NCBI GenBank assembly: GCA_025504975.1
Contig: JANUWI010000009.1
Location: forward strand, 620,001 to 684,000
Reading direction: 5' to 3'
Length of the DNA stretch: 64,000 nt
From: Plenodomus lindquistii
Taxonomy: Eukaryota; Ascomycota; Dothideomycetes; Pleosporales; Leptosphaeriaceae
In this document: piece after piece, positions 41,085-54,080 of the stretch
Numbering within the stretch: position 1 is the first letter of the stretch
How the letters are laid out: every line of letters begins with the position of its first letter
The notes under the pieces: generated by a model
Database searches by the model: none
Seen by the model: the letters and a program-made list of their open reading frames with translations, nothing else
Told to the model about the DNA's origin: nothing
Position numbers and translations under genes: made by a program

Positions 41085-43040
41085 TCATCCCCAGGTCAGC
41101 TCATCGCCCCACGTCCCGCCCATGTCTCGGTGTGATACGAGGCTATGTTGTGAGATATTGCTAGGTCGTCGCCGCATGATCATGCGCGAGAATCGATTCT
41201 GCGAATGCTCATCCTTGGGTGGCGGTGGCGGTGGTTGCTCCTGCTGTAGGCCTCGGTGGCTGGAATTGTTGGATATGCTGACAAGTTTGGGGACAAATCT
41301 TCGCGAGCTTGATGGCGTCATTGGAGCGCCAGCTTGTTGCTGTTGCTGCAAGAAATTGGGTGGAAGGCTTTGACGCGGGTAGTGCGCAAAATTGGCATAC
41401 TGTGATGTTGGGACTGCGACCATCTCCTTGGGTTGATCGTAGTTCATGTATGCCGCCGGCTGTTGGTAATTCATCAAATCTGGCGTCGATGTGAAGCCTG
41501 CACTAGGCCAAGTCTGCTGTTGCCCGAAGTTTTGAGCTATAGGCTGGGAGAAATCGGTCGGCATGGTGGTCATGCTTGGATCGAAATCTTGGAATGCGCC
41601 CATACCCGTAGCCGCACCCATATGGGTTTGCGACATATCCTGGCTGACGGGCCATTGCGTCTGTTGTAGACTTTGATGGTGCATAGCGTGCGGCGTCTCT
41701 ACAGAGTCGATATCCATCATGGAGTGCTCGGGTGGTAGCCCGTGTGAGCTATGCATCCTTTGGTCGGAGCCGTAGTCTGATGTCTCTAGTTTGAACTCGA
41801 CAATCTCGCCGTGACTAGAACTGGTAGGCTCTGAAGCTTCAGGAGTAGCCTCCGCTGCTTCTTCAATAACGTCCTTGACTTCGATCTCGGCCAAGTCATA
41901 GGTGTCCTGCACCAACTTCTCGGTATCGAACGCTCTCGTGTCCCACTTCGTCTCCAGCTTGTATCGCAGACGGTTGCACTTTTTGGATTCCCAGGATAGC
42001 GTGGGCCAGTTCGTCTCATCACCGTGGCGTTGCGACATCATCTGATGCCACGCGTGAGCGACCTCAGTCTGTTTCAACAAGCCAAGGACAACGTTGGTAA
42101 AATTCCATTTCGTCGTGCCCTTTTCCTCGAAATGTAACGCGATGTGCTCGCATCTCTCTTCCCAGGTAGTCAACAGACTGGCGCAAAACCCGCAACCCCA
42201 TGCATCCTTGTCGTGCATGACAATCTCGTACTTCTTGACGCATGGCGAAGCCTTCCGACTTGTTGGCTGTCCACTCTCTCTTGGTTGTTTGCAATGTTCG
42301 CAGCCCTAGCCCACGTTAGGTTGAATGGACCGACATCGTTTCGTGTAACTTACATGAAGCTTGGTGTGGTGCTCCCGGAAGCGTTTCCCAGCATGGAAGA
42401 TCTGCTCACAATCAGGACAACGCCATGTGAGTCGTTGTTCATGGAACTCCTCTTCGTGCGACTTCCAGTAAGGCTTCGATTTCAACGCCTTGTCGCAGAA
42501 AGTACACGCAAAGTTTTTAGGCGCAGGCGTTGAGGCTGTAGAGATGGTTGAGAGACGAGACGACGCGGTTGAGAGGCGCGAGGATGCAGCGCTATAGTTC
42601 GTGAACGAAGAGTCGGTCGATGCGATGGACGAGCGAGGATCAGATAACATGCTAGGTACTCTGCTTGACGGCACGCTTAAGTATGAAGACGCGCGACTCC
42701 CGACAGTTGACATAGATGACCGGTCAGCGCCCGAGAGACGCAAGCCATCTGAGTACGCATCAGTAAACGCGCTGTCGGGAATGCGCATATGCTGACCTCC
42801 TCCACGCGCCGTGTGCAGAAGCATGAGAATCTGTTGATCATCGAGATGCTTCAGAGCGTTGATGTGATCGAACAATTGAGGCGCGACGTGGCCCTGACCG
42901 GAATGTCGTGGCGACGAGGTCACGCTTTCTGTAACACTGCTCAAGGGAGTAGAGCTTTGGAGACTGCGGCGCGGACGTTTGAAGGAGTTGCTTTGCTGAG
43001 GGGTACCATATTGGTACTGTTGATGTTCGTCGATCTCCAT
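41085..43040 (-). CDS. C2H2 zinc-finger protein, probable transcription factor
   Basis: Exons 42354-43040 and 41085-42305, with a 48-nt intron in phase 0, code for 635 aa. I chose ATG 43040 (MEIDEHQQYQYG). The frame stays open upstream, but without a good ATG. The N-terminal 180 residues are Ser-rich. Zinc fingers follow: CTFCDKALKSKPYWKSHEEEFH, CPDCEQIFHAGKRFREHHTKLH, a Cys-rich piece across the splice site (HGCEHCKQP), and CGFCASLLTTWEERCEHIALH. A conserved helical block follows (NFTNVVLGLLKQTEVAHAWH), then a Gln/Met/Pro-rich, low-complexity C-terminus that may activate transcription. This layout is common in filamentous-fungal C2H2 proteins; I cannot name targets. Confidence 0.83.
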
Positions 43041-46000
43041 ATTATCGAAAGTCGCGTGTTGAGGCCAGAACCATGCCGCAGATTTGTGGTTCACGGGCCG
43101 TGTTGAGAGAATAGAGCGATGTTGTCGCTACGAAGGGAGGCGGATACGCGCGAAATGGAAGGGTTCGAGAAGGCGCGGCGCTTTGTTCAATAATAATTGA
43201 TTTGAAAGGGTATAAGCTCGGATCTAAGGCCGTCAGGAAGACACTGATCGTCCAATTTCCCGGGCGGAGGCGGATAGCGTCTGTTTAGAAGAGCAACACC
43301 CGTGGACTGTTTCACTGGTTTCAAGAGGAGACCACGAGAGGGCCCTGAGATGCCTTGGCATGCAGGCACGCATAGACAAGTACACTATTAGGTGGCAATC
43401 TCCATCCGCGCAAGGCTTCACAAATTTAGCAGCGGGAAGTTGGAACACGCTGTATCCACACACTGCGCCCACTATCTGTCTCCGTCTGTTGAACTCATGC
43501 GCGGAACCAAGGCAAGAAGTTGAAGTTGGTGAGCGGATCGCTTCGACCGATGGCGCTGCAGGGCTTGAATGGTGGGTTAGCTCAGGGGTTGACGACATGA
43601 AACAGACTAGACGCGGATTTGAGAAGGGCGAGTAGGTGCGACTTACAAACTGTTCACTAGATCGAAGAATGAGGAGCACCTGGAGCCTTCGCTTACGGTC
43701 AACCATGATTTAATACCAGCTTTATCACCCCACCATCCAAGCATCGTCGTCGTGAAGGAGTTCGGAATAGCGAATCATCAATCGATGAAACGTCTCAGCC
43801 TGCGTGCCTGAGGAGCCCATACAGTACCTCGAAACATTGTCAGCCTGAAGAGATTTAATGGCACCTCGAACGCGAGATCGTAGTGGTGAGCGCATTCGAA
43901 GGAGATTTGAAATCGGCGCAACTTCGCGATCCTCTGCAAGAGTGACAAAGTTCGCAGCAAGGACATGGCCGATTTGCTAGCTGACGATCAATGCGTCGCT
44001 GCAGCTCATGTGGAGCTGATCACGTGCACTCATTGATACGCGTTACGCTTACTGTGCAGTGTACTGTGTATACCTGTATGTATGTAATAGCGTCAGGCTC
44101 TGGGCGTGTCGTCATCGTGGAGATGCGAAATTACCCAAGGACAGCTGCAGATCTGGGATGGCGTCAAATCACTGTTCGTTCCAGAAGGCTTTCAGGGTTC
44201 GAGAGGTTCGACATTGCCAGCTTCCTTGTATGATCTGCTCCGGGCGCACCCTCTAGAGTACTCTGGGGTACGAACGTTTGTCAATGAGTAAGCGGCGTTT
44301 GGGCTATTTTAAGCCCGACCGTTGTGTCTTGGTGGGACCAGGCAGGCCGTAGAAACCTCAGGTAAATCCCCTTGTTAACCAACCACGCCAGCGTTTTGCA
44401 TAACTCGAAACCGCCCACAGTGAAAAGCAGACACCAACGCGTTCGACGACGTGTGACGGACAGGAAATTTTCTGCGGTGCAGTAGGCCACACCGAAATCC
44501 TACCGACTGATCGGGCAAGTGCGAGTGCAAGAATGTTAAATTTCGGGCCTCTGCGGTCCGATCATACAAGTTGAACGCAGAGTGCGGGTGAGTGGCGCCT
44601 GCAGGCCGGGCCTAAGCTCTAGTTCTTATGGGCGGCATTTGCATGATGTGGTGTAGATTGCCATTCAGGCAAGATCGATGATTGTTCTGGAAGGATGCTA
44701 CTGTGTACTGCCCATGTGCCGTCATAGGCGCAGTCAAACGAAACGCATGCAGTGGAGTTCGAGGGAGATTGCACCTCGGGGTGTCCGTCATGCTTGGAGC
44801 TGGTTCACAGCTTGCAACAGTCTCGCGCTGTGTTCTGTCACTGACCAAACAACTCCGGGTCTCTCATGCTGGCGAAAGGAGCGAAAGACGCCGTAGGGCT
44901 GAGGCAAGTGGAGGTGGCTGGTACCTAGTGGACATGACTCCATCGCCGTGTAGGGAGAGTGGGTGGGCACTATTCTTGGCAACGAACTCAACTTTCTTGA
45001 GACGCATGAAAGACGTGGTGTGCGCAAAATTACTAAGCGTTCTAACGGCATCAGCTGGGGTACTGCATCGAAAGTGCATCTCCTGAGCAGCGGAAAGGCT
45101 TGCCAGGGCCATCATGCCATGTCCTAAATCCGTTGAATGTCCAGACTTTTGAACAAACATCCGAAGCGCCTTCGAGGCTGTACATGACGACCACAGCAAG
45201 TTGAGATGGTCAGGTCAAAATCTAGACATGCGGTGCGAGAAAAGAACATCTCAAAGAGGTCAGCAAGCATGCTGCCCGACCTGAAGAGGTGATCGAAAAT
45301 TTGATCCGAAACATACTATAGTCGATCTTGACAGCTGATCTGATTGTTTGCCTGGGGCACTCGGGATAAAGATTGGTTATTCGCCGCAGTGCTCGTGCAT
45401 CCAGGAAAATTCCGCGAGTGCCTTCATGTGGCTTCGTGGGACACGAATTGGCGTCCTCGTAGACAGTCAAGTCCTTTGACTACGCAGTGTCCGTGGGCAC
45501 CATTGTGGAACTAGCAACCCATGTAAACGTTCTTGTTGCAGGTACTCACTTGCACCCCAAATTCATCGACTCGGCTGTGGTGTCAAGCGCTACAAGTATT
45601 GGATGAGGAACGTTCGTTGGCCGGGCGATTACCGTATCGTGGTAAACAAACCGGACAAGATGCCTGATGTGAATTGACAGTCAGCACTATGCGTGTCTGG
45701 ACCGAGTTGCTGGAAAAGTGACAGTGTTTGCTGGCAAGCCGATCTTGGCCTAAAGTGCTGATACTGCTGACCTTATTATCATGCACATGGGCTCGACCTG
45801 ATCTAGAGTATCCAGGTGACAATGACAATGACCGGGAGCACGGCGATGCCATGGAAACAACGCATTCGAATATGAGGACGGGGACATTACGGTTTCTCCT
45901 TGGCTGTGGACCTAATGTGGAAGTTGAAGTGCTGCTCCGCGAGCCGATGGCAACGCGACAGGGATGTCGCGTTGTCGCGTCGCGTGCAGTTCGCGCTAAC

Positions 46001-46295
46001 ACGAGTGACCATCACGCCAGAGCTCCCCCGCCTTGCACATTCGCGAATGCAACGTCGAGGCAGGAACGATTGACCTGCTTGTTGTCCTTCTAGCCAGTGT
46101 TTCCGACATCCCCCCTAATCACAGCATTCATAGCCTGTCCGCGGCGTACATTTCCGAACACCTGCGGTAATTACAAATATTCACACTACAGACCGAATTG
46201 AATTCTGCGGCACCAATTCAGTCGCGACGGACTGGACGAACCTTCTTCAAAGACTTCTACTATACGAGCGTCAATTGACCTTACTGCAACGCAAT
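43041..46295. other. 3.2-kb region without a convincing gene
   Basis: This is the largest gene-free stretch of the window. It holds the promoters of the C2H2 gene (minus strand) and MRC1 (plus strand). Several frames of 60-157 codons exist. The best are on the minus strand: ATG 43706, followed after 20 codons by a GTAAGT donor, and ATG 43966. Neither gives a recognisable protein. No transposon domain, terminal repeat or RNA gene was seen. Confidence 0.5.
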
Positions 46296-49200
46296 ATGGC
46301 TATCACATCTCCTCAGCCGACACAGTCCTCGCCATCATCACGCGTGATTGACGCGTCTGCGCCATCCCGACCAAAGCTACTGGCAGCGCTGCGGAAACCG
46401 TCAGCGGGCTCATCAGACAGCGAGACTGAATCCGATCACACGGCTTCCGCTTCAGAGGAAGACAGGCCTAGTTTGCTCTCAAGGACTAAGACAACCGTGT
46501 CTCCACCGCGACTGACTGTAGACTCTGTTGAGGACGACGAACAGAGTGATGGCGGGAATGCATACGAGCGGATGAAACAGAAGCTGGCTGCGACCAAGAA
46601 GGCAGCGGGATCTCAGAAGACCCCACAAGAGGCCCCCATTGTTGCTGACGTCGCAAGCTCTGATGACGATGAAATGCCTATACGAATAAATGCCCGAGCC
46701 ACGATCGTACAAAGGAGTAAAACTGCCACTCCCCCCGCATCTCCATCCCTGAGCATTCGATCTCGTCGGTCATCCCCAGGCCTCTTCGTGACGCCAAATG
46801 CAACCCCCGTCAAGCAATCGCGACATTCAGCCAATGCAGGCTCCGATTCAGACGCGTCTCCTCTTCCGGCACGCAGCAACGACCTGCAAGAACGCGTGAA
46901 ACGCATTCGTGCAGAGCGCATAGCGAGGGAGCGACAACAAGAAGAGTCGCAGACTATCAAGCCTAGCAAGATCGCACGGCGTCGTCCAGATCAAGGGTCG
47001 GGGAGTGAATCTGATGGTGAGAACGGCAAGCGACTGACGCAACATGCGAGACCAACTCGCAAGGCCGGCAAGAAGGCCTTGGAGGAGATGGCTCGGGATC
47101 AGCAGCGTATCAGTCGCAACATGCAGCTCACCCACCAGGCAAAGACGAAGAAGAGGTTTACAACGAAAGATCTGTTCGCTAAAATGGGTTACAATTTACC
47201 GAACGATGGTTCGGAAACCCTACCGACCCCAGATGCCAGTTCTGCATTGGGCTCCTCTGATGTCGAGCCTACTCAGATACAGCAATTACCTCCAGCAAAT
47301 CCGCAAAAAGAGGTGGAGACCAAGGAGAGGGATGTCTCGATCTCGTCACCAGGCAAGGGCCTCGAGCGGTACACAGATGCGCCAGAAGAGCATGTGAAGC
47401 TCGATAAAGGCAAGGGACGAGCTCCGGAATTTCAGCATCTCCCAGTACACCCATGGATGCAACACGACGGAGCAGTGAAGGTTCAACCTGCTATAATTCC
47501 CCAGGACAACATGGTGGAGCTTTCAGACTCTGATGAGGATATGCAGATGGAGCAGCCGAAGAGCCGATTTCCAGTGTTCGACCGCCTGCCTACAAAGAAG
47601 CAGCACGAGTCAGCATCACTACAGCATTTGCGATCTCTCGCTCAGTTGATCAAGTCTCCTCAGAATGGAAAGAAAGGCAAAAAGACTGCCAATCTTGCTG
47701 ACTGGGAATTTTCACTGGCTCAGAAAGCTCGACAGCAAGCAAATGAAGCTCGTCAGGCAAAGATTGAGGAAATGCGTGCCAGAGGCGCCCATATCGAGAC
47801 AGAAGAGGAGCGAGAGAAGCGTCAAGAAGCGATTGAAGATCTCGTTGCGCAGATGGAGAAGGAGCGAGAAAAGGGTCTCAAGCTTGCTAAGAAGGAAAAG
47901 AAAGAGATGAAGGATAACGGCGAGACTATCGATGATCTTCCGTCTAGTGACGAGGACGACGACGACTATGTTGGAAGTGGCGAAGAGAACGCGGATAACG
48001 TGGACGAGGAAGTCGATATAGAGCTATCTGGGTCCGAAGACGATGTGATGGACGAGGATGAGGAGGACCAAGCGGAGACGAACGACGTCGTAGACGACGC
48101 CGCTGATGTTGATGACAAGCCTGAAGACGCGAATGAACTACGACACCTGAACGATGACGCAGATGTCGAGGACGAGGACACTATTGCGCCCGCACGGAAG
48201 CAGAACGTGCATCGTGCCCGCAAGCGGGTAATCGAAGACGACGATGAGAGCGATGTCGAAGACCCAAAGCCTGGTTCACCAACCCAGCAGTCGACCCAGT
48301 CCGATGCAATGGCTGCCTTCGGATTCGGCAACGCAGTCCCTGATGTGGGCCTGACACAAATGTTCGCAGGCACAATGGCGGAACTGGAGTCTGATGCTCA
48401 ATCTGCGCCTGTGCCTGCCTATGAGACCGAGCAAAACTCTCTGGACTTCTTGCGGAGCTTGCCTGATACACAGCCTGGTGCCAACTTCAGCCAGGCCGAT
48501 GACATCTTCGTCCCTAATAGTCAGTCGTTGATGTCGCCGCGGAAAGAGCCCCAACGCGGTGCGGATGCTCAATTCAGTCTCGGTATTAGTCAGTTTGTGA
48601 AGACTTCACCTGGCTTTTCGCGGACCCAAGTCGAAGACTTTGAGCCAACACAAGATGCCGGATTCTCTTTCTCGCGCTCACCAGCAGGTCTTGTGCTTCC
48701 GGCCTCTACTGTCGATACTGTCATTATGCCGGTTACCGAGTCCCCTATCAAGCAGAGACACGGGAAACTTCAGCGTGGTCGCAGGGAGGCGCCTGTCGAG
48801 CTATCTGACGTGGACGATGATTTGGAAGCAGGTGACGCAGATGAGAGTGCCGACGACATCCAACTTCCTCCCAAGCCCAGAAACGCCTTTACAAAGATGC
48901 AAAACGGCGCGAAGAAGCAAAAAGCCGTTGATGACTTCAACAAGAAGACTAGCATGGCCAAGGACGCTGTCATGGAGCAAGCGGAGGAGTCTGAAGACGA
49001 ATACGCAGGTATCGGAGGTGCCAGTGATGACGAAGAGGGCGAGGAAGATCAGGAGCTTCAGGACATGATTGATCATGCCGATGTTGACGTTGATGAGAGG
49101 CAGATGGCTGCTTTCTATGCGTAAGTTGCCGTTACCATGATCACACTAGAAGCATACTGACCATGACCAGCGACAAGGCCAAGGCCGAAGACGCAAAGAA

Positions 49201-50197
49201 TGTCGCTGAGCTCTATAAGAAGATACAGACTGGCGGTCTTCGCAGGCACGCTGGAGGCCCAGGCTTTGACATGTCCGACTCAGAAGACGAAACTGAGATG
49301 CGTCAACGAAAGAAGCGTGCTGCATTCCAACAACAGACACGAGCTCTACTAGCCGACGACCGAGTCAAAGCACTTCACGACGACCAAAAGAAGCAAGCGT
49401 TCTTTAGGTCTCTGGCAGACTTTGCCGATGAGGCCGACTACGACTTTCTCAACATGCCAGCGGACCTGGGTATTGATGGTGCAGACTCGCAAAGCCAGGA
49501 CACTCCTCAGGAAGGCGACAACGTGGACGACGTCATTCCAGATTCTCAAGCCGCAGACAGTGCTGATATGCCTGCGCCAGTCAATCCACTCAAGCGCAAG
49601 TCACCAGACCTGTCGCAAAAGGAGAATCGCCCACCACCAAATTTGCGTCGCACAGCAGCAACTGACGGTATGACGCGGAAGCCCATCACCCTCGCCGACG
49701 TGCAGAACTCCGTGTCTGAGCTCCTCGACGATCCCCGCGTCATCATTCCAGACTCGCAATTTTCCGACTCCGAGGATGATGATACACCCGCCCGAATCGC
49801 AGGTCGGAAGCCTATCGTTGACCGCCTGTCGCTCTCTCGACAATCTACTATGGAAGGGACAGTAGGTGGAGACGCCAACATGGCTTTCCACGCACCGTCA
49901 CGTTCAACTACTGTTCCAGGGTTCCGTGTACCGTCGCTCATTCGCCAAGCAACCTCCAACTTGTCGACGACGAGTCAGAAGTCATCAGGTGCGAGTACAC
50001 CAACTGAAGGCGTGCGCAGAGGTGGAACGGGGAAGAGCAATATCCACGCTCAGGCGCGGGAGGCGGAACGCAGGGCGTTGCTCGAGAGGAAGGAAGGCAA
50101 GAGGAAGGAGGCGTTGAGGAAGAAGGTCGAGGGTGGAAGGAAGAGGGCTGGTGGCATGAGGAGTGTACTTGGAGACTTGGGTGGTGGGTTTGAGTAG
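46296..50197 (+). CDS. MRC1: Mrc1/Claspin-like replication checkpoint mediator
   Basis: Exons 46296-49120 and 49171-50197, with a 50-nt intron in phase 2, code for 1283 aa, starting at ATG 46296 (MAITSPQPTQSS). Mrc1 travels with the replisome, links polymerase and helicase, and passes the ATR/Mec1 signal to the Rad53/Cds1 kinase. The sequence shows the expected highly charged, mostly disordered chain with SQ/TQ sites (SPTQQSTQ, DTPQEGD, PDSQ). A coiled-coil block (KARQQANEARQAKIEEMRARG; EEREKRQEAIEDLVAQMEKE) matches the Mrc1-like domain. Long acidic runs (DDDDYVGSGEEN) follow. A short conserved motif, KKRFTTKDLFAKMGYN, lies near residue 290. The call rests on composition plus the coiled-coil block, so it is good but not absolute. 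Confidence 0.84.
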
Positions 50198-50347
50198 ACG
50201 AGGTGGGCTTGGATTTATTGTACAGTTCTTGAGCGTGGGTGGGAGCATTTGGAGTAACGTGCCTGGAGGCATGGTCACTTGATAGTCATGATACATACAC
50301 GTCATCATACACCATTTACGACATCCGGCCTGCTCTTGCTCGTGATC

Positions 50348-51133
50348 CTACACCCTCTCACTGACCCAAATCGCGCCCCTACAACCCCCTCTGATGACCT
50401 CGGTCAGTAGCTCATACGGCTTTGCGCTCTTGGCATCATTCTCCACCGCATGATCCAAATGCTCGAGTTCCTCATCTCGTATCCTCCTTAATTGCACCAC
50501 CATTTCGTCCAGTTCTGGTCCCAGACTCTCGCCCCGCTCCTCACACTTGTTCGCCCAGTCCAACAGCACCCGCACTTGTTCGTTGTAATGCGTCCCAATC
50601 TCCGTCTCCACAGCCTCTGTACACGCCATGGCGGCCTCGCGCCCCAAAACGGCAGTCGACCATCCCAACATGCTAGCAGCAGCCGTCCAGATGGGTGTCA
50701 TGGCTGTGGGGCGAATGCGGTGTTTTGAGATGACCTCATTGAAGTATTTGTAATGGCCAGCTTCTTGATCGTACATGTGCTTCATCAGGGGTCGTAAGTG
50801 GGGATGCGCTCTTGTAAGGACGGGTGTTTGGGCGGCGTAGATGAGGATCGCAGCGAGCTCGCCGGTTTGATTGACGCGCAGAGCGGAGGAGAGGAATTGT
50901 TGTTGTTCGGCGGTGAGGGGGCGGATGGGTTTGCCATTGCTCTGGGGTTGATGGGGCTGTGGTGATTGGGGTTCGGATTGTGGTGGGGGTGGGGGTGGTG
51001 CGGTTGTGCTTTGACATCTTCGCTGATGTGTATTGCGACTTGGGCGGGATGCGGAGGTGATGGATGGGGCGAGGATGGGTTGGCGGGTGCATCGCATCGC
51101 CATGGTTCTGGATGGCAGTATTACAGACGACAT
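50348..51133 (-). CDS. COQ7: Coq7, 5-demethoxyubiquinone hydroxylase
   Basis: A single exon codes for 261 aa, with ATG at 51133. An Arg/Ser-rich mitochondrial presequence (MRCTRQPILAPSITSASRPS) precedes a proline/glutamine linker of about 45 residues that is longer than in animals. The diiron carboxylate motifs are all present: RVNQTGELAA, MYDQEAGHYKYF, EAVETEIGTHYNEQ and RDEELEHLDHAVE. These give the ExxH pairs that bind the di-iron centre. The enzyme hydroxylates demethoxyubiquinone, the penultimate step of coenzyme Q synthesis, on the matrix face of the inner membrane. The gene is divergent from RTF1. Confidence 0.95.
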   Translation of the reverse strand: MSSVILPSRTMAMRCTRQPILAPSITSASRPSRNTHQRRCQSTTAPPPPPPQSEPQSPQPHQPQSNGKPIRPLTAEQQQFLSSALRVNQTGELAAILIYAAQTPVLTRAHPHLRPLMKHMYDQEAGHYKYFNEVISKHRIRPTAMTPIWTAAASMLGWSTAVLGREAAMACTEAVETEIGTHYNEQVRVLLDWANKCEERGESLGPELDEMVVQLRRIRDEELEHLDHAVENDAKSAKPYELLTEVIRGGCRGAIWVSERV

Positions 51134-51491
51134 GATTGGCGGCTATTGCACAATAACGGGAAAGGTGAAGGGGGAGGCTTTTGATTGTTCGATTGAGTGA
51201 ATCAGAAGAATAGGTAGAGTCTGGGTCGAATTCACGTTCACGTTCCCCAATGATGCGCTCACTCATCCACTGTACGCGCTAACTCCCAGGCCCGTTTTTA
51301 CGCGGCATGGCCCCTGCGCTGCTCTTTTAGACCCAACGTTTCCCCGTCCTCTGCCTGCCCACGCTCCCCGTCAAACCCCCCCTATACGCGCCTTTCACCC
51401 TCCCAGCTCGCCTTTCCCTCATCATCTCCGCGCCCATCACCGCCACGAACAAACGAAAAACTGCGCAAACCATCGCCATTTCACACTCACC
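51134..51491. promoter_or_regulatory. Divergent promoter region COQ7 / RTF1
   Basis: These 358 bp lie between two genes read away from each other. The half next to RTF1 is C/T-rich, common just upstream of fungal start codons, and the RTF1 start has a strong context (CACCATGG). Confidence 0.55.
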
Positions 51492-53172
51492 ATGGCTGAT
51501 GAACTCGATGATGAGCTCTTCGCCCTCGCTGGCGGTGACGAAGACGTAGACGTGGAGGAAGGTGAAGCGTGAGTCTCTTCTCTCACTCTCCCTCTCTTTC
51601 TCCTTGATACGGCTACTTGCACTGCCCTCTGCTCGCGACCCTTCCTCTACCCTACCACGTGCACCTCAGCCCGCCTCTCGCAACCTTACACAGCATGCAG
51701 CTGACCCGCCCAAGCTCGTCGCCTGCAGCCTCGTCGCCCAACTCGCTCGGCTCCGATGCCATGGATGAGTCCGACTCGGACCGCGACGATGACGCGCCAG
51801 AACGGACTGCAGAGGTGCCCTACCCCCTGGAGGGCAAGTACATCGACGAGGCCGACAAGCGCCGGATCATGGCCATGTCGCAACTGGACCGCGAAGAGAT
51901 CCTCGGTCAGCGGGCGGAAGAGATGAGCAAAGCCAACTTCCAGGCTGAGCTGGCGAGGCGTGCGGCGAACATGCAGAACGACAGGAAACGGAAAGCCGAC
52001 TCGGAGGAGCCTGATGACGCCATGCACAAGAGTAGCCGGCCCAAGGTCCAGCCAAGGAAGAATGAGAAACTCGAGGCATACAAGCGCGAGCGTGAGCAAC
52101 GAGGCCAGCAACGGCAGAGGCAGGACGACAGGCGTCGCCGACGGTCGAGTTCTGCGAGTCACGGTGGTGGCTCAGATCTCGATGCTGATGGCGAGAGCGA
52201 CGTCGAGTGGGACGACCGGGCGCCTGAAAAGGCCCGCGAGGAGCAGCCTGCTAGCCTTCGCGACTTTGAGTCGGTTCGTGTCGGTCGCGGCTTCTTCTCA
52301 GAGGTCTGCTTTTACCCGGGCTTCGAGGAGGCTATGACTGGAACATTTGGTCGTGTCGGCGTGGGTCAAGACTCTTCGCGACGGACGCTGTACAAGATGG
52401 CGCAAATCAAGGGTAGGCAGACGGCCAGTTGCTATCTTGACACAATCTGACCCATACAGGTTTCTCCACCGGCAAACCGTACGTATTCGAGGGCAAAGGC
52501 GGCAAGAAGGTTGCGACAGACCAATATGTCGTAGCGCAACACGGCGCGGTTAAGAAGGACTATCAGTTCCAATTTCTCTCCAACCAGCGCTTCGACGAGA
52601 CCGACCTCAACATCTACAAGCAATCCCTCATAGAAACCAACGCAAAGGTCCCCACGCAGTCCTTCCTCCAGCGCAAATACGATGACCTGAAGAGCCTCCA
52701 GAATCACCACTGGACCGACGCCGACATCAGTGCCCGCATCGCAAAGTCCAAAAAGTACGCCCACCTCCTCCACCGTAACGCCTCCGACGCCCAGCCCAAG
52801 ATTGCCACGCAATCAGAAGCGGCAGCCGCCCGCGTTGCCGAACTCAATCGCAAGAACCGCATCGCAGACGCTGAACGCGTGCGCAAAGTGCAACTCGAAC
52901 AGCAGCGGCACATGAAGATGGAGCAAAAGAAAGCTGCCGCGAGGGCAAAGGCAGAGGAAGAAGCGAGGAAAGCGCAAGAAGAGGCTGCAGCCAAGCAGAA
53001 GAATCTCGATGTCGATGCGCTGTTTGACGGCGATGCGAGTTCGAGGGGTGGCACGCCGAAACCACAGGACAGGAAGAAGACCGAGAGGAAAGGATTGGCG
53101 ACGTTTAGAAAACCGAAGATGGATGATGAGATTCTTGCGAGTTTGGACATTGGTGGTGATATTGAGATTTGA
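51492..53172 (+). CDS. RTF1: Paf1 complex subunit Rtf1 (Plus3 domain)
   Basis: Exons 51492-51568, 51694-52412 and 52460-53172, with introns of 125 and 47 nt, code for 502 aa. The N-terminus is acidic (MADELDDELFALAGGDEDVD). A histone-modification-type segment follows (YIDEADKRRIMAMSQLDREEIL, FQAELARRAANMQNDRKRK). The Plus3 domain at about residues 205-330 shows DFESVRVGRGFFSEVCFYPGFEEAM, GTFGRVGVGQ and YVFEGKGGKKVATDQYVVAQ. A coiled coil rich in Ala/Glu/Lys ends the protein. Rtf1 binds Spt5 through Plus3 and promotes H2B ubiquitination during Pol II elongation. Confidence 0.94.
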
Positions 53173-54080
53173 GGGTGCTTGCTGGATTAATTCTTGACTC
53201 TCGAGACGGTCCTCGACTCGCATGGACTCGGCAAGCTCAGTGACGTTGCGCTGGAGACATCGCGACTGGGGCATACATTTCGATCTCGCAGTCAGAGCAT
53301 TGCATATGGCGTTGAACATTCTTACCTTGCTCCCCATGGGAAAAGTCTGTGCTTTTTACATGCCATCTCATCAGACATTTATTAGGTAGTCACTACTCAG
53401 CTGGAAACACGGTGGACTGACCACACATGATCGAATTCCAAACCCATTCATCACCTGCACATATCCATTACATATAACCCTTGTCACACCTCCCTGACTC
53501 GAACCTCCCATCTGTCCGAGCCCCAAACAGCAGCAATAAACACGATCGCCATCCTTAAAAGTCGTCGACATTTCCTTGCGGAACCTGAACCGACGATCTG
53601 AAACTAACCCCCATCCGACACGGAGCCAGTCATCCCAGTCCTTGCCACGCATACTGTACGTTACGACAACGCTAAGCCCGGTCAAGCATTTTCGCTAACC
53701 CCCTAGTTAAACAATCTACACCTTACCTTACATGGTCCTTTACTCTAAAATAGTTTTTCCGCAATGCTTCGGTGCATGGCTCCGTGGGACGAACGAGTGC
53801 GACTAAGAGGCGAGCTAATATGTGGGGTTATTTACCATGTGCGCACGATTAATCAATATGGGGGCAGTGGCACCTTTCATTTTACCTGGTCCGCGCCAGG
53901 GTGGAGTGGATGGGTCCGGGAGCCCGGTTGAAATTAGTTTGGGGGTTTCGTTGTAAAGGACGCAGGTGGTACGCGGAGGGAAGTGGTATAAAGTCTTGGG
54001 TTTGGGAGCCCGGTATTTTGTTTCACGGTTGATCAGTTGTTTCGTTTCGAAGGGTATCTTTTTTTTTCTGGCATTGAAGT
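53173..54080. other. Intergenic region, no gene seen
   Basis: This stretch holds the RTF1 3' flank and the GDSL gene promoter. The 54050-54070 part ends in a T-rich run directly before the start codon. No RNA gene or repeat was recognised. Confidence 0.5.

Noticed and set aside
43233..43706. 157-codon minus-strand frame from ATG 43706
   Set aside because: No domain, and its only GTAAGT-containing splice model gives a short peptide without recognisable features; left as a possibility within the gene-free region.
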